DNA of 64,000 nucleotides from Cladorhizidae sp. MBARI D1340-BT2. Its lineage: Eukaryota; Porifera; Demospongiae; Poecilosclerida; Cladorhizidae. Position 1 is the first letter of the stretch; each line of letters starts with the position of its first letter. Below are positions 13,101 to 26,879 of this stretch, in pieces. Under the pieces are notes generated by a model, which saw only the letters and a program-made list of their open reading frames with translations, ran no database searches and was not told where the DNA came from. The position numbers and the translations under genes were made by a program. The stretch spans positions 38,810,472 through 38,874,471 of the forward strand of contig JAQNBH010000003.1 in the NCBI GenBank assembly GCA_028752905.1, given 5' to 3'.

Positions 13101-16100
13101 AGCATGGTTATATACCTAGCATGGTTATATACCTTGCATGGTTATATACCTAGCATGGTTATATACATAGCATAGTTATACACCTAGCATGGTTATACAA
13201 TTAGCATGGTTATACACCTAGCATGGCTATATACCTAGCATAGTTATACACCTAGCATGGTTATACACCTAGCATGGTTATATACCTAGCATGGTTATAT
13301 ACCTAGCATAGTTATACACCTAGCATGGTTATACACCTAGCATGTTTATATACCTAGCATGGTTATATACCTAGCATAGTTATACACCTAGCATGGTTAT
13401 ACAATTAGCATGGTTATACACCTAGCATGGTTATACACCTAGCATGGTTATATACCTAGCATGGTTATATACCTAGCATGGTTATTCATCTAGCATTGTT
13501 ATATACCTAGCATGGTTATATACCTAGCATGGTTATACACCTAGCATGGTTATATACCTAGTATGGTTATATACCTAGCATGGTTATACACCTAGCATGG
13601 TTATATACCTAGCATGGTTATATACCTAGCTTGGTTATATACCTAGCATGGTTATATACCTAGCATGGTTATATACCTAGCATAGTTATACACCTAGCAT
13701 GGTTATACAATTAGCATGGTTATACACCTAGCATGGTTATATACCTAGCATAGTTATACACCTAGCATGGTTATACACCTAGCATGGTTATATACCTAGC
13801 ATGGTTATATACCTAGCATGGTTATATACCTAGCATGGTTATACACCTAGCATGGTTATACAATTAGCATGGTTATACACCTAGCATAGTTATATACCTA
13901 GCGTGGTTATACATCTAGCATGGTTATATACCTAGCATGGTTATATACCTTGCATGGTTATATACCTAGCATGGTTATATACCTAGCATAGTTATACACC
14001 TAGCATGGTTATACAATTAGCATGGTTATACACCTAGCATGGTTATATACCTAGCATAGTTATACACTTAGAATGGTTATACACCTAGCATGGTTATATA
14101 CCTAGCATGGTTATATACCTAGCATGGTTATATACCTAGCATGGTTATATGCCTAGCATAGTTATACACCTAAGATGGTTATACAATTAGGATGGTTATA
14201 CACCTTGCATGGTTATATACCTAGCATAGTTATACACCTAGCATGGTTATACACCTAGCATGGTTATATACCTGGCATGGTTATATACCTAGCATGGTTA
14301 TATACCTAGCATGGTTATACACCTAGCATGGTTATATACCTAGCATGGTTATATACCTAGCATGGTTATATACCTAGCATGGTTATATACCTAGCATATA
14401 GTTATACACCTAGCATGGTTATACAATTAGCATGGTTATACACCTACCATGGTTATATACCTAGCATGGTTATAATACCTAGCTTGGTTATATACCTAGC
14501 ATGGTTATATACCTAGCATGGTTATATACCTAGCATAGTTATACACCTAGCATGGTTATACAATTAGCATGGTTATACACCTAGCATGGTTATACACCTA
14601 GCATAGTTATACACCTAGCATGGTTATACACCTAGCATGGTTATATACCTAGCATGGTTATACACCTAGCATGGTTATATACCTAGCATGGTTATATACC
14701 TAGCATGGTTATACACCTAGCATGGTTATACAATTAGCATGGTTATACACCTAGCATGGTTATATACCTAGCGTGGTTATATACCTAGCATCGTTATATA
14801 CCTAGCATGGTTATACATCTAGCATGGTTATATACCTAGCATGGTTATATACCTTGCATGGTTATATACCTAGCATGGTTATATACCTAGCATAGTTATA
14901 CTCCTAGCATGGTTATACAATTAGCATGGTTATACACCTAGCATGGTTATATACCTAGCATAGTTATACACCTAGCATGGTTATACACCTAGCATGGTTA
15001 TATACCTAGCATGGTTATATACCTAGCATGGTTATATACCTAGCATGGTTATATACCTAGCATAGTTATAAACCTAGCATGGTTATACAATTAGCATGGT
15101 TATACACCTAGCATGGTTATATACCTAGCATAGTTATACACTTAGCATGGTTATACACCTAGCATGGTTATATACCTAGCATGGTTATATACCTAGCATG
15201 GTTATATACCTAGCATGGTTATATACCTAGCATAGTTATACACCTAAGATGGTTATACAATTAGCACGGTTTTACACCTAGCATGGTTATATACCTAGCA
15301 TAGTTATACACCTAGCATGGTTATACACCTTGCATGGTTATATACCTAGCATGGTTATATACCTAGCATGGTTTTATACCTAGCATGGTTATACACCTAG
15401 CATGGTTATATACCTAGCATGGTTATATACCTAGCATGGTTATATACCTAGCATGGTTATATACCTAGCATATAGTTATACACCTAGCATGGTTATAAAA
15501 TTAGCATGGTTATACACCTAGCTTGGTTATATACCTAGCATGGTTATATACCTAGCATGGTTATACACCTAGCATGGTTATACACCTAGCATGGTTATAT
15601 ACCTAGCATGGTTATACACCTAGCATGGTTATACACCTAGCATGGTTATACACCTAGCATGGTTATATACCTAGCATGGTTATATACCTAGCATGGTTAT
15701 ACACCTAGCATGGTTATATACCTTGCATGTTTATAATACTAGCATGGTTATACACCTAGCATGGTAATACACCTAGCATGGTTATACACTTAGCATGGTT
15801 ATATACCTAGCATGGTTATACATCTAGCATGGTTATACACCTAGCATGGTTATATACCTAGCATGGTTATACACGTAGCATGGTTATATACCTAGCATGT
15901 TTATATACCTAGCATGGTTATATACCTAGCATAGTTATACACCTAGCATGGTTATACAATTAGCATGGTTATACACTTAGCATGGTTATACACCTAGCAT
16001 GGTTATATACCTAGCATGGTTATATACCTAGCATGGTTATACATCTAGTATGGTTATATACCTAGCATGGTTATATACCTAGCATGGTTATATACCTAGC

Positions 16101-17306
16101 ATGGTTATACACCTAGCATGGTTATACACCTAGCATGGTTATATACCTAGCATGGTTATACACCTAGCATGGTTATACACCTAGCATGGTTATACACCTA
16201 GCATGATTATATACCTAGCATGGTTATATACCTAGCATGGTTATACACCTAGCATGGTTATATACCTAGCATGTTTATAATACTAGCATGGTTATACACC
16301 TAGCATGGTAATACACCTAGCATGGTTATACACTTAGCATGGTTATATACCTAGCATGGTTATACATCTAGCATGGTTATACACCTAGCATGGTTATATA
16401 CCTAGCATGGTTATACACGTAGCATGGTTATATACCTAGCATGTTTATATACCTAGCATGGTTATATACCTAGCATAGTTATACACCTAGCATGGTTATA
16501 CAATTAGCATGGTTATACACCTAGCATTAATATACACCTTGCATGGTTATACACCTAGCATAGTTATACACCTAGCATTAATATACACCTAGCATGGTTA
16601 TACACCTAGCATGTTTATATACCTAGCATGGTTATATACCTAGCATGGTTATACACCTAGCATGGTTATATACCAAGCATGGTTATATACCTAGCATGGT
16701 TATATACCTAGCATGGTTATATACCTAGCATGGTTATACACCTAGCATGGTTATACACCTAGCATGGTTATATAACTAGCATGGTTATATACCTAGCATG
16801 GTTATATACCTAGCATGGTTATACACCTAGCATGGTTATGCACCTAGCATGGTTATATACCTAGCATGGTTATATACCTAGCATGGTTATATACCTAGCA
16901 TATAGTTATACACCTAGCATGGTTATACAATTAGCATGGTTATACACCTAGCTTGGTTATATACCTAGCATGGTTATATACCTAGCATGGTTATACACCT
17001 AGCATGGTTATACACCTAGCATGGTTATATACCTAGCATGGTTATACACCTAGCATGGTTATACACCTAGCATGGTTATACACCTAGCATGATTATATAC
17101 CTAGCATGGTTATATACCTAGCATGGTTATACACCTAGCATGGTTATATACCTAGCATGTTTATAATACTAGCATGGTTATACACCTAGCATGGTAATAC
17201 ACCTAGCATGGTTATACACTTAGCATGGTTATATACCTAGCATGGTTATACATCTAGCATGGTTATACACCTAGCATGGTTATATACCTAGCATGGTTAT
17301 ACACGT
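10166..17306. repeat. 7,141-bp tandem segmental duplication, copy 2
   Basis: Directly abuts copy 1. The match between copies stays intact until 10188/17329 and breaks at 10189 (G) against 17330 (T). The breakpoint can therefore lie anywhere in 10166-10188, a 23-bp homology at the junction, as expected for exchange between misaligned monomers. After the copy ends, the array continues with CATGTTTATATACCAAGC, which is not found at the junction between copies. The near-perfect match suggests a very recent event or an assembly duplication. Confidence 0.9.
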
Positions 17307-20300
17307 AGCATGGTTATATACCTAGCATGTTTATATACCAAGCATGGTTATATACCTAGCATAGTTATACACCTAGCATGTTTATACAATTAGCATGGTT
17401 ATACACCTAGCATTAATATACACCTTGCATGGTTATATACCTAGCATGGTTATATACCTAGCATGGTTATACACCTAGCATGTTTATATACCTAGCATGG
17501 TTATATACCTAGCATGGTTATACACCTAGCATGGTTATATACCTAGCATGGTTATATACCTAGCATGGTTATATACCTAGCATGGTTATATACCTACATA
17601 GTTATACACCTAGCATAGTTATACACCTAGCATGGTTATATACCTAGCATGGTTATATACCTAGCATAGTTATACACCTAGCATGGTTATACACCCCTAG
17701 CATGGTTATATATATACCTAGCATAGTTATACACCTAGCATGGTTATACACCTACAGTAGCATGGTTATATACCTAGCATGGTTATATACCTAGCATGGT
17801 TATATACCTAGCATGGTTATATACCTAGCATGGTTATATACCTAGCATGGTTATACATCTAGCATGGTTATACACCTAGCATGGATATATACCTAGCATG
17901 GTTATACATGTAGCATGGTTATATACCTAGCATGTTTATATACCTAGAATGGTTATATACCTAGCATAGTTATACACCTAGCATGTTTATACAATTAGCA
18001 TGGTTATACACCTAGCATGGTTATACACCTAGCATGGTTATATACCTAGCATGGTTATATACCTAGCATGGTTATTCATCTAGCATTGTTATATACCTAG
18101 CATGGTTATATACCTAGAATGGTTATACATCTAGCATGGTTATATACCTAGCATGGTTATATACCTTGCATGGTTATATACCTAGCATGGTTATATACAT
18201 AGCATAGTTATACACCTAGCATGGTTATACAATTAGCATGGTTATACACCTAGCATGGCTATATACCTAGCATAGTTATACACCTAGCATGGTTATACAC
18301 CTAGCATGGTTATATACCTAGCGTGGTTATATACCTAGCATCGTTATATACCTAGCATGGTTATATACCTAGCATGGTTATATACCTAGCATAGTTATAC
18401 ACCTAGCATGGTTATACAATTAGCATGGTTATACACCTAGCATGGTTATATACCTAGCATAGTTATACACCTAGCATGGTTATACACCTAGCATGGTTAT
18501 ATACCTAGCATGGTTATACACCCAGCATGGTTATATACCCAGCATGGTTATATACCTAGCATGGTTATACACCTAGCATGGTTATACAATTAGCATGGTT
18601 ATACACCTAGCATGGTTATATACCTAGCGTGGTTATATACCTAGCATCGTTATATACCTAGCATGGTTATACATCTAGCATGGTTATATACCTAGCATGG
18701 TTATATACCTTGCATGGTTATATACCTAGCATGGTTATATACATAGCATAGTTATACACCTAGCATGGTTATACAATTAGCATGGTTATACACCTAGCAT
18801 GGCTATATACCTAGCATAGTTATACACCTAGCATGGTTATACACCTAGCATGGTTATATACCAAGCATGGTTATATACCTAGCATGGTTATATACCTAGC
18901 ATGGTTATATACCTAGCATAGTTATAAACCTAGCATGGTTATACAATTAGCATGGTTATACACCTAGCATGGTTATATACCTAGCATAGTTATACACTTA
19001 GCATGGTTATACACCTAGCATGGTTATATACCGAGCATGGTTATATACCTAGCATGGTTATATACCTAGCATGGTTATATACCTAGCATAGTTATAAACC
19101 TAAGATGGTTATACAATTAGCATGGTTATACACCTAGCATGGTTATATACCTAGCATGGTTATACACCTAGCATGGTTATACACCTAGCATGGTTATATA
19201 CCTAGCATGGTTATATACCTAGCATGGTTATATACCTAGCATGGTTATACACCTAGCATGGTTATACACCTAGCATGGTTATATACCTAGCATGGTTATA
19301 TACCTAGCATGGTTATATACCTAGCATATAGTTATACACCTAGCATGGTTATACAATTAGCATGGTTATACACCTAGCTTGGTTATATACCTAGCATGGT
19401 TATATACCTAGCATGGTTATACACCTAGCATGGTTATACACCTAGCATGGTTATATACCTAGCATGGTTATACACCTAGCATGGTTATACACCTAGCATG
19501 ATTATACACCTAGCATGATTATATACCTAGCATGGTTATATACCTAGCATGGTTATACACCTAGCATGGTTATATACCTAGCATGTTTATAATACTAGCA
19601 TGGTTATACACCTAGCATGGTAATACACCTAGCATGGTTATACACTTAGCATGGTTATATACCTAGCATGGTTATACATCTAGCATGGTTATACACCTAG
19701 CATGGTTATATACCTAGCATGGTTATACACGTAGCATGGTTATATACCTAGCATGTTTATATACCTAGCATGGTTATATACCTAGCATAGTTATACACCT
19801 AGCATGGTTATACAATTAGCATGGTTATACACCTAGCATTAATATACACCTTGCATGGTTATATACCTAGCATGGTTATATACCTAGCATGGTTATACAC
19901 CTAGCATGTTTATATACCTAGCATGGTTATATACCTAGCATGGTTATACACCTAGCATGGTTATATACCTAGCATGGTTATATACCTAGCATGGTTATAT
20001 ACCTAGCATGGTTATACACTTAGCATGTTTATATACCTAGCATGGTTATATACCTAGCATGGTTATACACCTAGCATGGTTATATACCTAGCATGGTTAT
20101 ATACCTAGCATGGTTATATACCTAGCATGGTTATATACCTAGCATGGTTATACACCTAGCATGGTTATACACCTAGCATGGTTATATACCTAGCATGGTT
20201 ATATACCTAGCATGGTTATATACCTAGCATGGTTATACACCTAGCATGGTTATACACCTAGCATGGTTATATACCTAGCATGGTTATATACCTAGCATGG

Positions 20301-20436
20301 TTATATACCTAGCATATAGTTATACACCTAGCATGGTTATACAATTAGCATGGTTATACACCTAGCTTGGTTATATACCTAGGATGGTTATATACCTAGC
20401 ATGGTTATACACCTAGCATGGTTATACACCTAGCAT
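16445..20436. repeat. 4,268-bp offset duplication, copy 1
   Basis: Landmarks here recur at +4,268: CATTAATATACACC (16525 and 20793), TATACCAAGC after 17330 (21598), the 16-bp CCTACATAG monomer (17593 and 21861), the ACACCCCTAG plus CTACAGTAG cassette (17755 and 22023), TACATGTAG near 17905, CTAGAATGG near 18116, TATAAACCTAAG near 19094, doubled CATGATTATA near 19500, TATACACTTAGCATG near 20024, and CTAGGATGG near 20380. The first ~860 bp also belong to copy 2 of the 7,141-bp duplication, so that stretch now exists three times (from 9304, 16445 and 20713). Confidence 0.87.
17593..17601. repeat. 16-bp monomer CCTACATAG (1-base deletion)
   Basis: CCTAGCATAG has lost one G. Found at 17593, at 21861 (the 4,268-bp copy) and independently placed at 34785. 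It lies shortly before a cassette in each case. Confidence 0.75.
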
Positions 20437-20712
20437 GGTTATGCACCTAGCATGGTTATATACCTAGCATGGTTATATACCTAGCATGGTTATATACCTA
20501 GCATATAGTTATACACCTAGCATGGTTATACAATTAGCATGGTTATACACCTAGCTTGGTTATATACCTAGCATGGTTATATACCTAGCATGGTTATACA
20601 CCTAGCATGGTTATACACCTAGCATGGTTATATACCTAGCATGGTTATACACCTAGCATGGTTATACACCTAGCATGGTTATACACCTAGCATGATTATA
20701 TACCTAGCATGG
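20437..20712. repeat. 276-bp junction patch between the 4,268-bp copies
   Basis: This block interrupts the simple tandem relation. It begins with the rare GGTTATGCACC monomer (G at 20443) that otherwise marks 16840 and 21108, then carries a CATATAG-CAATT-GCTTGG run and a CATGATTATA monomer, resembling 16834-17110 at offset 3,603. At about 20712 it switches back to sequence like 16445 onward. Copy 2 lacks the block: it passes from its CTAGGATGG monomer into 24705 without GGTTATGCACC. The patch implies a second exchange or a conversion tract at the duplication junction. Confidence 0.7.
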
Positions 20713-23700
20713 TTATATACCTAGCATGGTTATATACCTAGCATAGTTATACACCTAGCATGGTTATACAATTAGCATGGTTATACACCTAGCATTAATA
20801 TACACCTTGCATGGTTATACACCTAGCATAGTTATACACCTAGCATTAATATACACCTAGCATGGTTATACACCTAGCATGTTTATATACCTAGCATGGT
20901 TATATACCTAGCATGGTTATACACCTAGCATGGTTATATACCAAGCATGGTTATATACCTAGCATGGTTATATACCTAGCATGGTTATATACCTAGCATG
21001 GTTATACACCTAGCATGGTTATACACCTAGCATGGTTATATAACTAGCATGGTTATATACCTAGCATGGTTATATACCTAGCATGGTTATACACCTAGCA
21101 TGGTTATGCACCTAGCATGGTTATATACCTAGCATGGTTATATACCTAGCATGGTTATATACCTAGCATATAGTTATACACCTAGCATGGTTATACAATT
21201 AGCATGGTTATACACCTAGCTTGGTTATATACCTAGCATGGTTATATACCTAGCATGGTTATACACCTAGCATGGTTATACACCTAGCATGGTTATATAC
21301 CTAGCATGGTTATACACCTAGCATGGTTATACACCTAGCATGGTTATACACCTAGCATGATTATATACCTAGCATGGTTATATACCTAGCATGGTTATAC
21401 ACCTAGCATGGTTATATACCTAGCATGTTTATAATACTAGCATGGTTATACACCTAGCATGGTAATACACCTAGCATGGTTATACACTTAGCATGGTTAT
21501 ATACCTAGCATGGTTATACATCTAGCATGGTTATACACCTAGCATGGTTATATACCTAGCATGGTTATACACGTAGCATGGTTATATACCTAGCATGTTT
21601 ATATACCAAGCATGGTTATATACCTAGCATAGTTATACACCTAGCATGTTTATACAATTAGCATGGTTATACACCTAGCATTAATATACACCTTGCATGG
21701 TTATATACCTAGCATGGTTATATACCTAGCATGGTTATACACCTAGCATGTTTATATACCTAGCATGGTTATATACCTAGCATGGTTATACACCTAGCAT
21801 GGTTATATACCTAGCATGGTTATATACCTAGCATGGTTATATACCTAGCATGGTTATATACCTACATAGTTATACACCTAGCATAGTTATACACCTAGCA
21901 TGGTTATATACCTAGCATGGTTATATACCTAGCATAGTTATACACCTAGCATGGTTATACACCCCTAGCATGGTTATATATATACCTAGCATAGTTATAC
22001 ACCTAGCATGGTTATACACCTACAGTAGCATGGTTATATACCTAGCATGGTTATATACCTAGCATGGTTATATACCTAGCATGGTTATATACCTAGCATG
22101 GTTATATACCTAGCATGGTTATACATCTAGCATGGTTATACACCTAGCATGGATATATACCTAGCATGGTTATACATGTAGCATGGTTATATACCTAGCA
22201 TGTTTATATACCTAGAATGGTTATATACCTAGCATAGTTATACACCTAGCATGTTTATACAATTAGCATGGTTATACACCTAGCATGGTTATACACCTAG
22301 CATGGTTATATACCTAGCATGGTTATATACCTAGCATGGTTATTCATCTAGCATTGTTATATACCTAGCATGGTTATATACCTAGAATGGTTATACATCT
22401 AGCATGGTTATATACCTAGCATGGTTATATACCTTGCATGGTTATATACCTAGCATGGTTATATACATAGCATAGTTATACACCTAGCATGGTTATACAA
22501 TTAGCATGGTTATACACCTAGCATGGCTATATACCTAGCATAGTTATACACCTAGCATGGTTATACACCTAGCATGGTTATATACCTAGCGTGGTTATAT
22601 ACCTAGCATCGTTATATACCTAGCATGGTTATATACCTAGCATGGTTATATACCTAGCATAGTTATACACCTAGCATGGTTATACAATTAGCATGGTTAT
22701 ACACCTAGCATGGTTATATACCTAGCATAGTTATACACCTAGCATGGTTATACACCTAGCATGGTTATATACCTAGCATGGTTATACACCCAGCATGGTT
22801 ATATACCCAGCATGGTTATATACCTAGCATGGTTATACACCTAGCATGGTTATACAATTAGCATGGTTATACACCTAGCATGGTTATATACCTAGCGTGG
22901 TTATATACCTAGCATCGTTATATACCTAGCATGGTTATACATCTAGCATGGTTATATACCTAGCATGGTTATATACCTTGCATGGTTATATACCTAGCAT
23001 GGTTATATACATAGCATAGTTATACACCTAGCATGGTTATACAATTAGCATGGTTATACACCTAGCATGGCTATATACCTAGCATAGTTATACACCTAGC
23101 ATGGTTATACACCTAGCATGGTTATATACCAAGCATGGTTATATACCTAGCATGGTTATATACCTAGCATGGTTATATACCTAGCATAGTTATAAACCTA
23201 GCATGGTTATACAATTAGCATGGTTATACACCTAGCATGGTTATATACCTAGCATAGTTATACACTTAGCATGGTTATACACCTAGCATGGTTATATACC
23301 GAGCATGGTTATATACCTAGCATGGTTATATACCTAGCATGGTTATATACCTAGCATAGTTATAAACCTAAGATGGTTATACAATTAGCATGGTTATACA
23401 CCTAGCATGGTTATATACCTAGCATGGTTATACACCTAGCATGGTTATACACCTAGCATGGTTATATACCTAGCATGGTTATATACCTAGCATGGTTATA
23501 TACCTAGCATGGTTATACACCTAGCATGGTTATACACCTAGCATGGTTATATACCTAGCATGGTTATATACCTAGCATGGTTATATACCTAGCATATAGT
23601 TATACACCTAGCATGGTTATACAATTAGCATGGTTATACACCTAGCTTGGTTATATACCTAGCATGGTTATATACCTAGCATGGTTATACACCTAGCATG

Positions 23701-24704
23701 GTTATACACCTAGCATGGTTATATACCTAGCATGGTTATACACCTAGCATGGTTATACACCTAGCATGATTATACACCTAGCATGATTATATACCTAGCA
23801 TGGTTATATACCTAGCATGGTTATACACCTAGCATGGTTATATACCTAGCATGTTTATAATACTAGCATGGTTATACACCTAGCATGGTAATACACCTAG
23901 CATGGTTATACACTTAGCATGGTTATATACCTAGCATGGTTATACATCTAGCATGGTTATACACCTAGCATGGTTATATACCTAGCATGGTTATACACGT
24001 AGCATGGTTATATACCTAGCATGTTTATATACCTAGCATGGTTATATACCTAGCATAGTTATACACCTAGCATGGTTATACAATTAGCATGGTTATACAC
24101 CTAGCATTAATATACACCTTGCATGGTTATATACCTAGCATGGTTATATACCTAGCATGGTTATACACCTAGCATGTTTATATACCTAGCATGGTTATAT
24201 ACCTAGCATGGTTATACACCTAGCATGGTTATATACCTAGCATGGTTATATACCTAGCATGGTTATATACCTAGCATGGTTATACACTTAGCATGTTTAT
24301 ATACCTAGCATGGTTATATACCTAGCATGGTTATACACCTAGCATGGTTATATACCTAGCATGGTTATATACCTAGCATGGTTATATACCTAGCATGGTT
24401 ATATACCTAGCATGGTTATACACCTAGCATGGTTATACACCTAGCATGGTTATATACCTAGCATGGTTATATACCTAGCATGGTTATATACCTAGCATGG
24501 TTATACACCTAGCATGGTTATACACCTAGCATGGTTATATACCTAGCATGGTTATATACCTAGCATGGTTATATACCTAGCATATAGTTATACACCTAGC
24601 ATGGTTATACAATTAGCATGGTTATACACCTAGCTTGGTTATATACCTAGGATGGTTATATACCTAGCATGGTTATACACCTAGCATGGTTATACACCTA
24701 GCAT
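20713..24704. repeat. 4,268-bp offset duplication, copy 2
   Basis: Second copy of 16445-20436, with the same landmarks in the same order, including the cassette at 22023 and the TATAATAC monomers at 21426 and 23852 (17158 and 19584 in copy 1). The match fails left of 20712/16444 (CATGG against CATGT) and right of about 24704. No differences were noticed at the landmarks compared. Confidence 0.87.
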
Positions 24705-24910
24705 GGTTATATACCTAGCATGGTTATACACCTAGCATGGTTATACACCTAGCATGGTTATACACCTAGCATGATTATATACCTAGCATGGTTATATACC
24801 TAGCATGGTTATACACCTAGCATGGTTATATACCTAGCATGTTTATAATACTAGCATGGTTATACACCTAGCATGGTAATACACCTAGCATGGTTATACA
24901 CTTAGCATGG

Positions 24911-24923
24911 TTATAATTATACC
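24911..24923. repeat. One-off 4-base insertion in a monomer
   Basis: TTATAATTATACC replaces TTATATACC. Not seen elsewhere in the window. The equivalent place in the 4,268-bp relatives and in the 4.4 kb module has the normal length. Confidence 0.75.
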
Positions 24924-25271
24924 TAGCATGGTTATACATCTAGCATGGTTATACACCTAGCATGGTTATATACCTAGCATGGTTATACACGTAGCATGGT
25001 TATATACCTAGCATGTTTATATACCAAGCATGGTTATATACCTAGCATAGTTATACACCTAGCATGGTTATACAATTAGCATGGTTATACACCTAGCATT
25101 AATATACACCTTGCATGGTTATATACCTTGCATGGTTATATACCTAGCATGGTTATACACCTAGCATGTTTATATACCTAGCATGGTTATATACCTAGCA
25201 TGGTTATACACCTAGCATGGTTATATACCTAGCATGGTTATATACCTAGCATGGTTATATACCTAGCATGG

Positions 25272-25285
25272 TTATAAATTATACC
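25272..25285. repeat. One-off 5-base insertion in a monomer
   Basis: TTATAAATTATACC replaces TTATATACC. Also unique in the window and 361 bp from the previous one. Both contain ATTATACC, as if TTATACC had been re-copied after a TTATAA prefix. Confidence 0.75.
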
Positions 25286-26879
25286 TAGCATAGTTATACA
25301 CCTAGCATAGTTATACACCTAGCATGGTTATATACCTAGCATGGTTATATACCTAGCATAGTTATACACCTAGCATGGTTATACACCCCTAGCATGGTTA
25401 TATATATACCTAGCATAGTTATACACCTAGCATGGTTATACACCTACAGTAGCATGGTTATATACCTAGCATGGTTATATACCTAGCATGGTTATATACC
25501 TAGCATGGTTATATACCTAGCATGGTTATATACCTAGCATGGTTATACATCTAGCATGGTTATACACCTAGCATGGATATATACCTAGCATGGTTATACA
25601 CGTAGCATGGTTATATACCTAGCATGTTTATATACCTAGCATGGTTATATACCTAGCATAGTTATACACCAAGCATGGTTATACAATTAGCATGGTTATA
25701 CACCTAGCATGGTTATACACCTAGCATGGTTATATACCTAGCATGGTTATATACCTAGCATGGTTATTCATCTAGCATTGTTATATACCTAGCATGGTTA
25801 TATACCTAGCATGGTTATACACCTAGCATGGTTATACATCTAGCATGGTTATATACCTAGCATGGTTATATACCTAGCATGGTTATATACCTAGCATGGT
25901 TATATACCTAGCATAGTTATACACCTAGCATGGTTATACAATTAGCATGGTTATACACCTAGCATGGTTATATACCTAGCATAGTAATACACCTAGCATG
26001 GTTATACACCTAGCATGGTTATATACCTAGCATGGTTATATACCTAGCATGGTTATATACCTAGCATGGTTATATACCTAGCATAGTTATAAACCTAGCA
26101 TGGTTATACAATTAGCATGGTTATACACCTAGCATGGTTATATACCTAGCATAGTTATACACTTAGCATGGTTATACACCTAGCATGGTTATATACCTAG
26201 CATGGTTATATACCTAGCATGGTTATATACCTAGCATGGTTATATACCTAGCATAGTTATACACCTAAGATGGTTATACAATTAGCATGGTTATACACCT
26301 AGCATGGTTATATACCTAGCATAGTTATACACCTAGCATGGTTATACACCTAGCATGGTTATATACCTAGCATGGTTATATACCTAGCATGGTTATATAC
26401 CTAGCATGGTTATACACCTAGCATGGTTATATACCTAGCATGGTTATATACCTAGCATGGTTATATACCTAGCATGGTTATATACCTAGCATATAGCCTA
26501 GCATGGTTATACAATTAGCATGGTTATACACCTACCATGGTTATATACCTAGCATGGTTATATACCTAGCTTGGTTATATACCTAGCATGGTTATATACC
26601 TAGCATGGTTATATACCTAGCATAGTTATACACCTAGCATGGTTATACAATTAGCATGGTTATACACCTAGCATGGTTATATACCTAGCATAGTTATACA
26701 CCTAGCATGGTTATACACCTAGCATGGTTATATACCTAGCATGGTTATACACCCAGCATGGTTATATACCTAGCATGGTTATATACCTAGCATGGTTATA
26801 CACCTAGCATGGTTATACAATTAGCATGGTTATACACCTAGCATGGTTATATACCTAGCGTGGTTATATACCTAGCATC

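Larger units (their letters stand above)
24705..26879. repeat. Transition block with one-off insertions
   Basis: Still pure 17-bp satellite. The segment 24840-25447 matches the layout of 4440-5038 (TATAATAC monomer to CTACAGTAG cassette) but is 9 bases longer. The excess is explained by two insertions seen nowhere else: TTATAATTATACC at 24911-24923 (+4) and TTATAAATTATACC at 25272-25285 (+5). The cassette at 25447 is followed by TACACGTAG, TATTCATC and GCATTG variants, then decamers like those at 0.7-2 kb, and CATATAGCCTAG at 26490 resembling the short monomers at 1507 and 2250. No gene or unique sequence is present. Confidence 0.75.
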
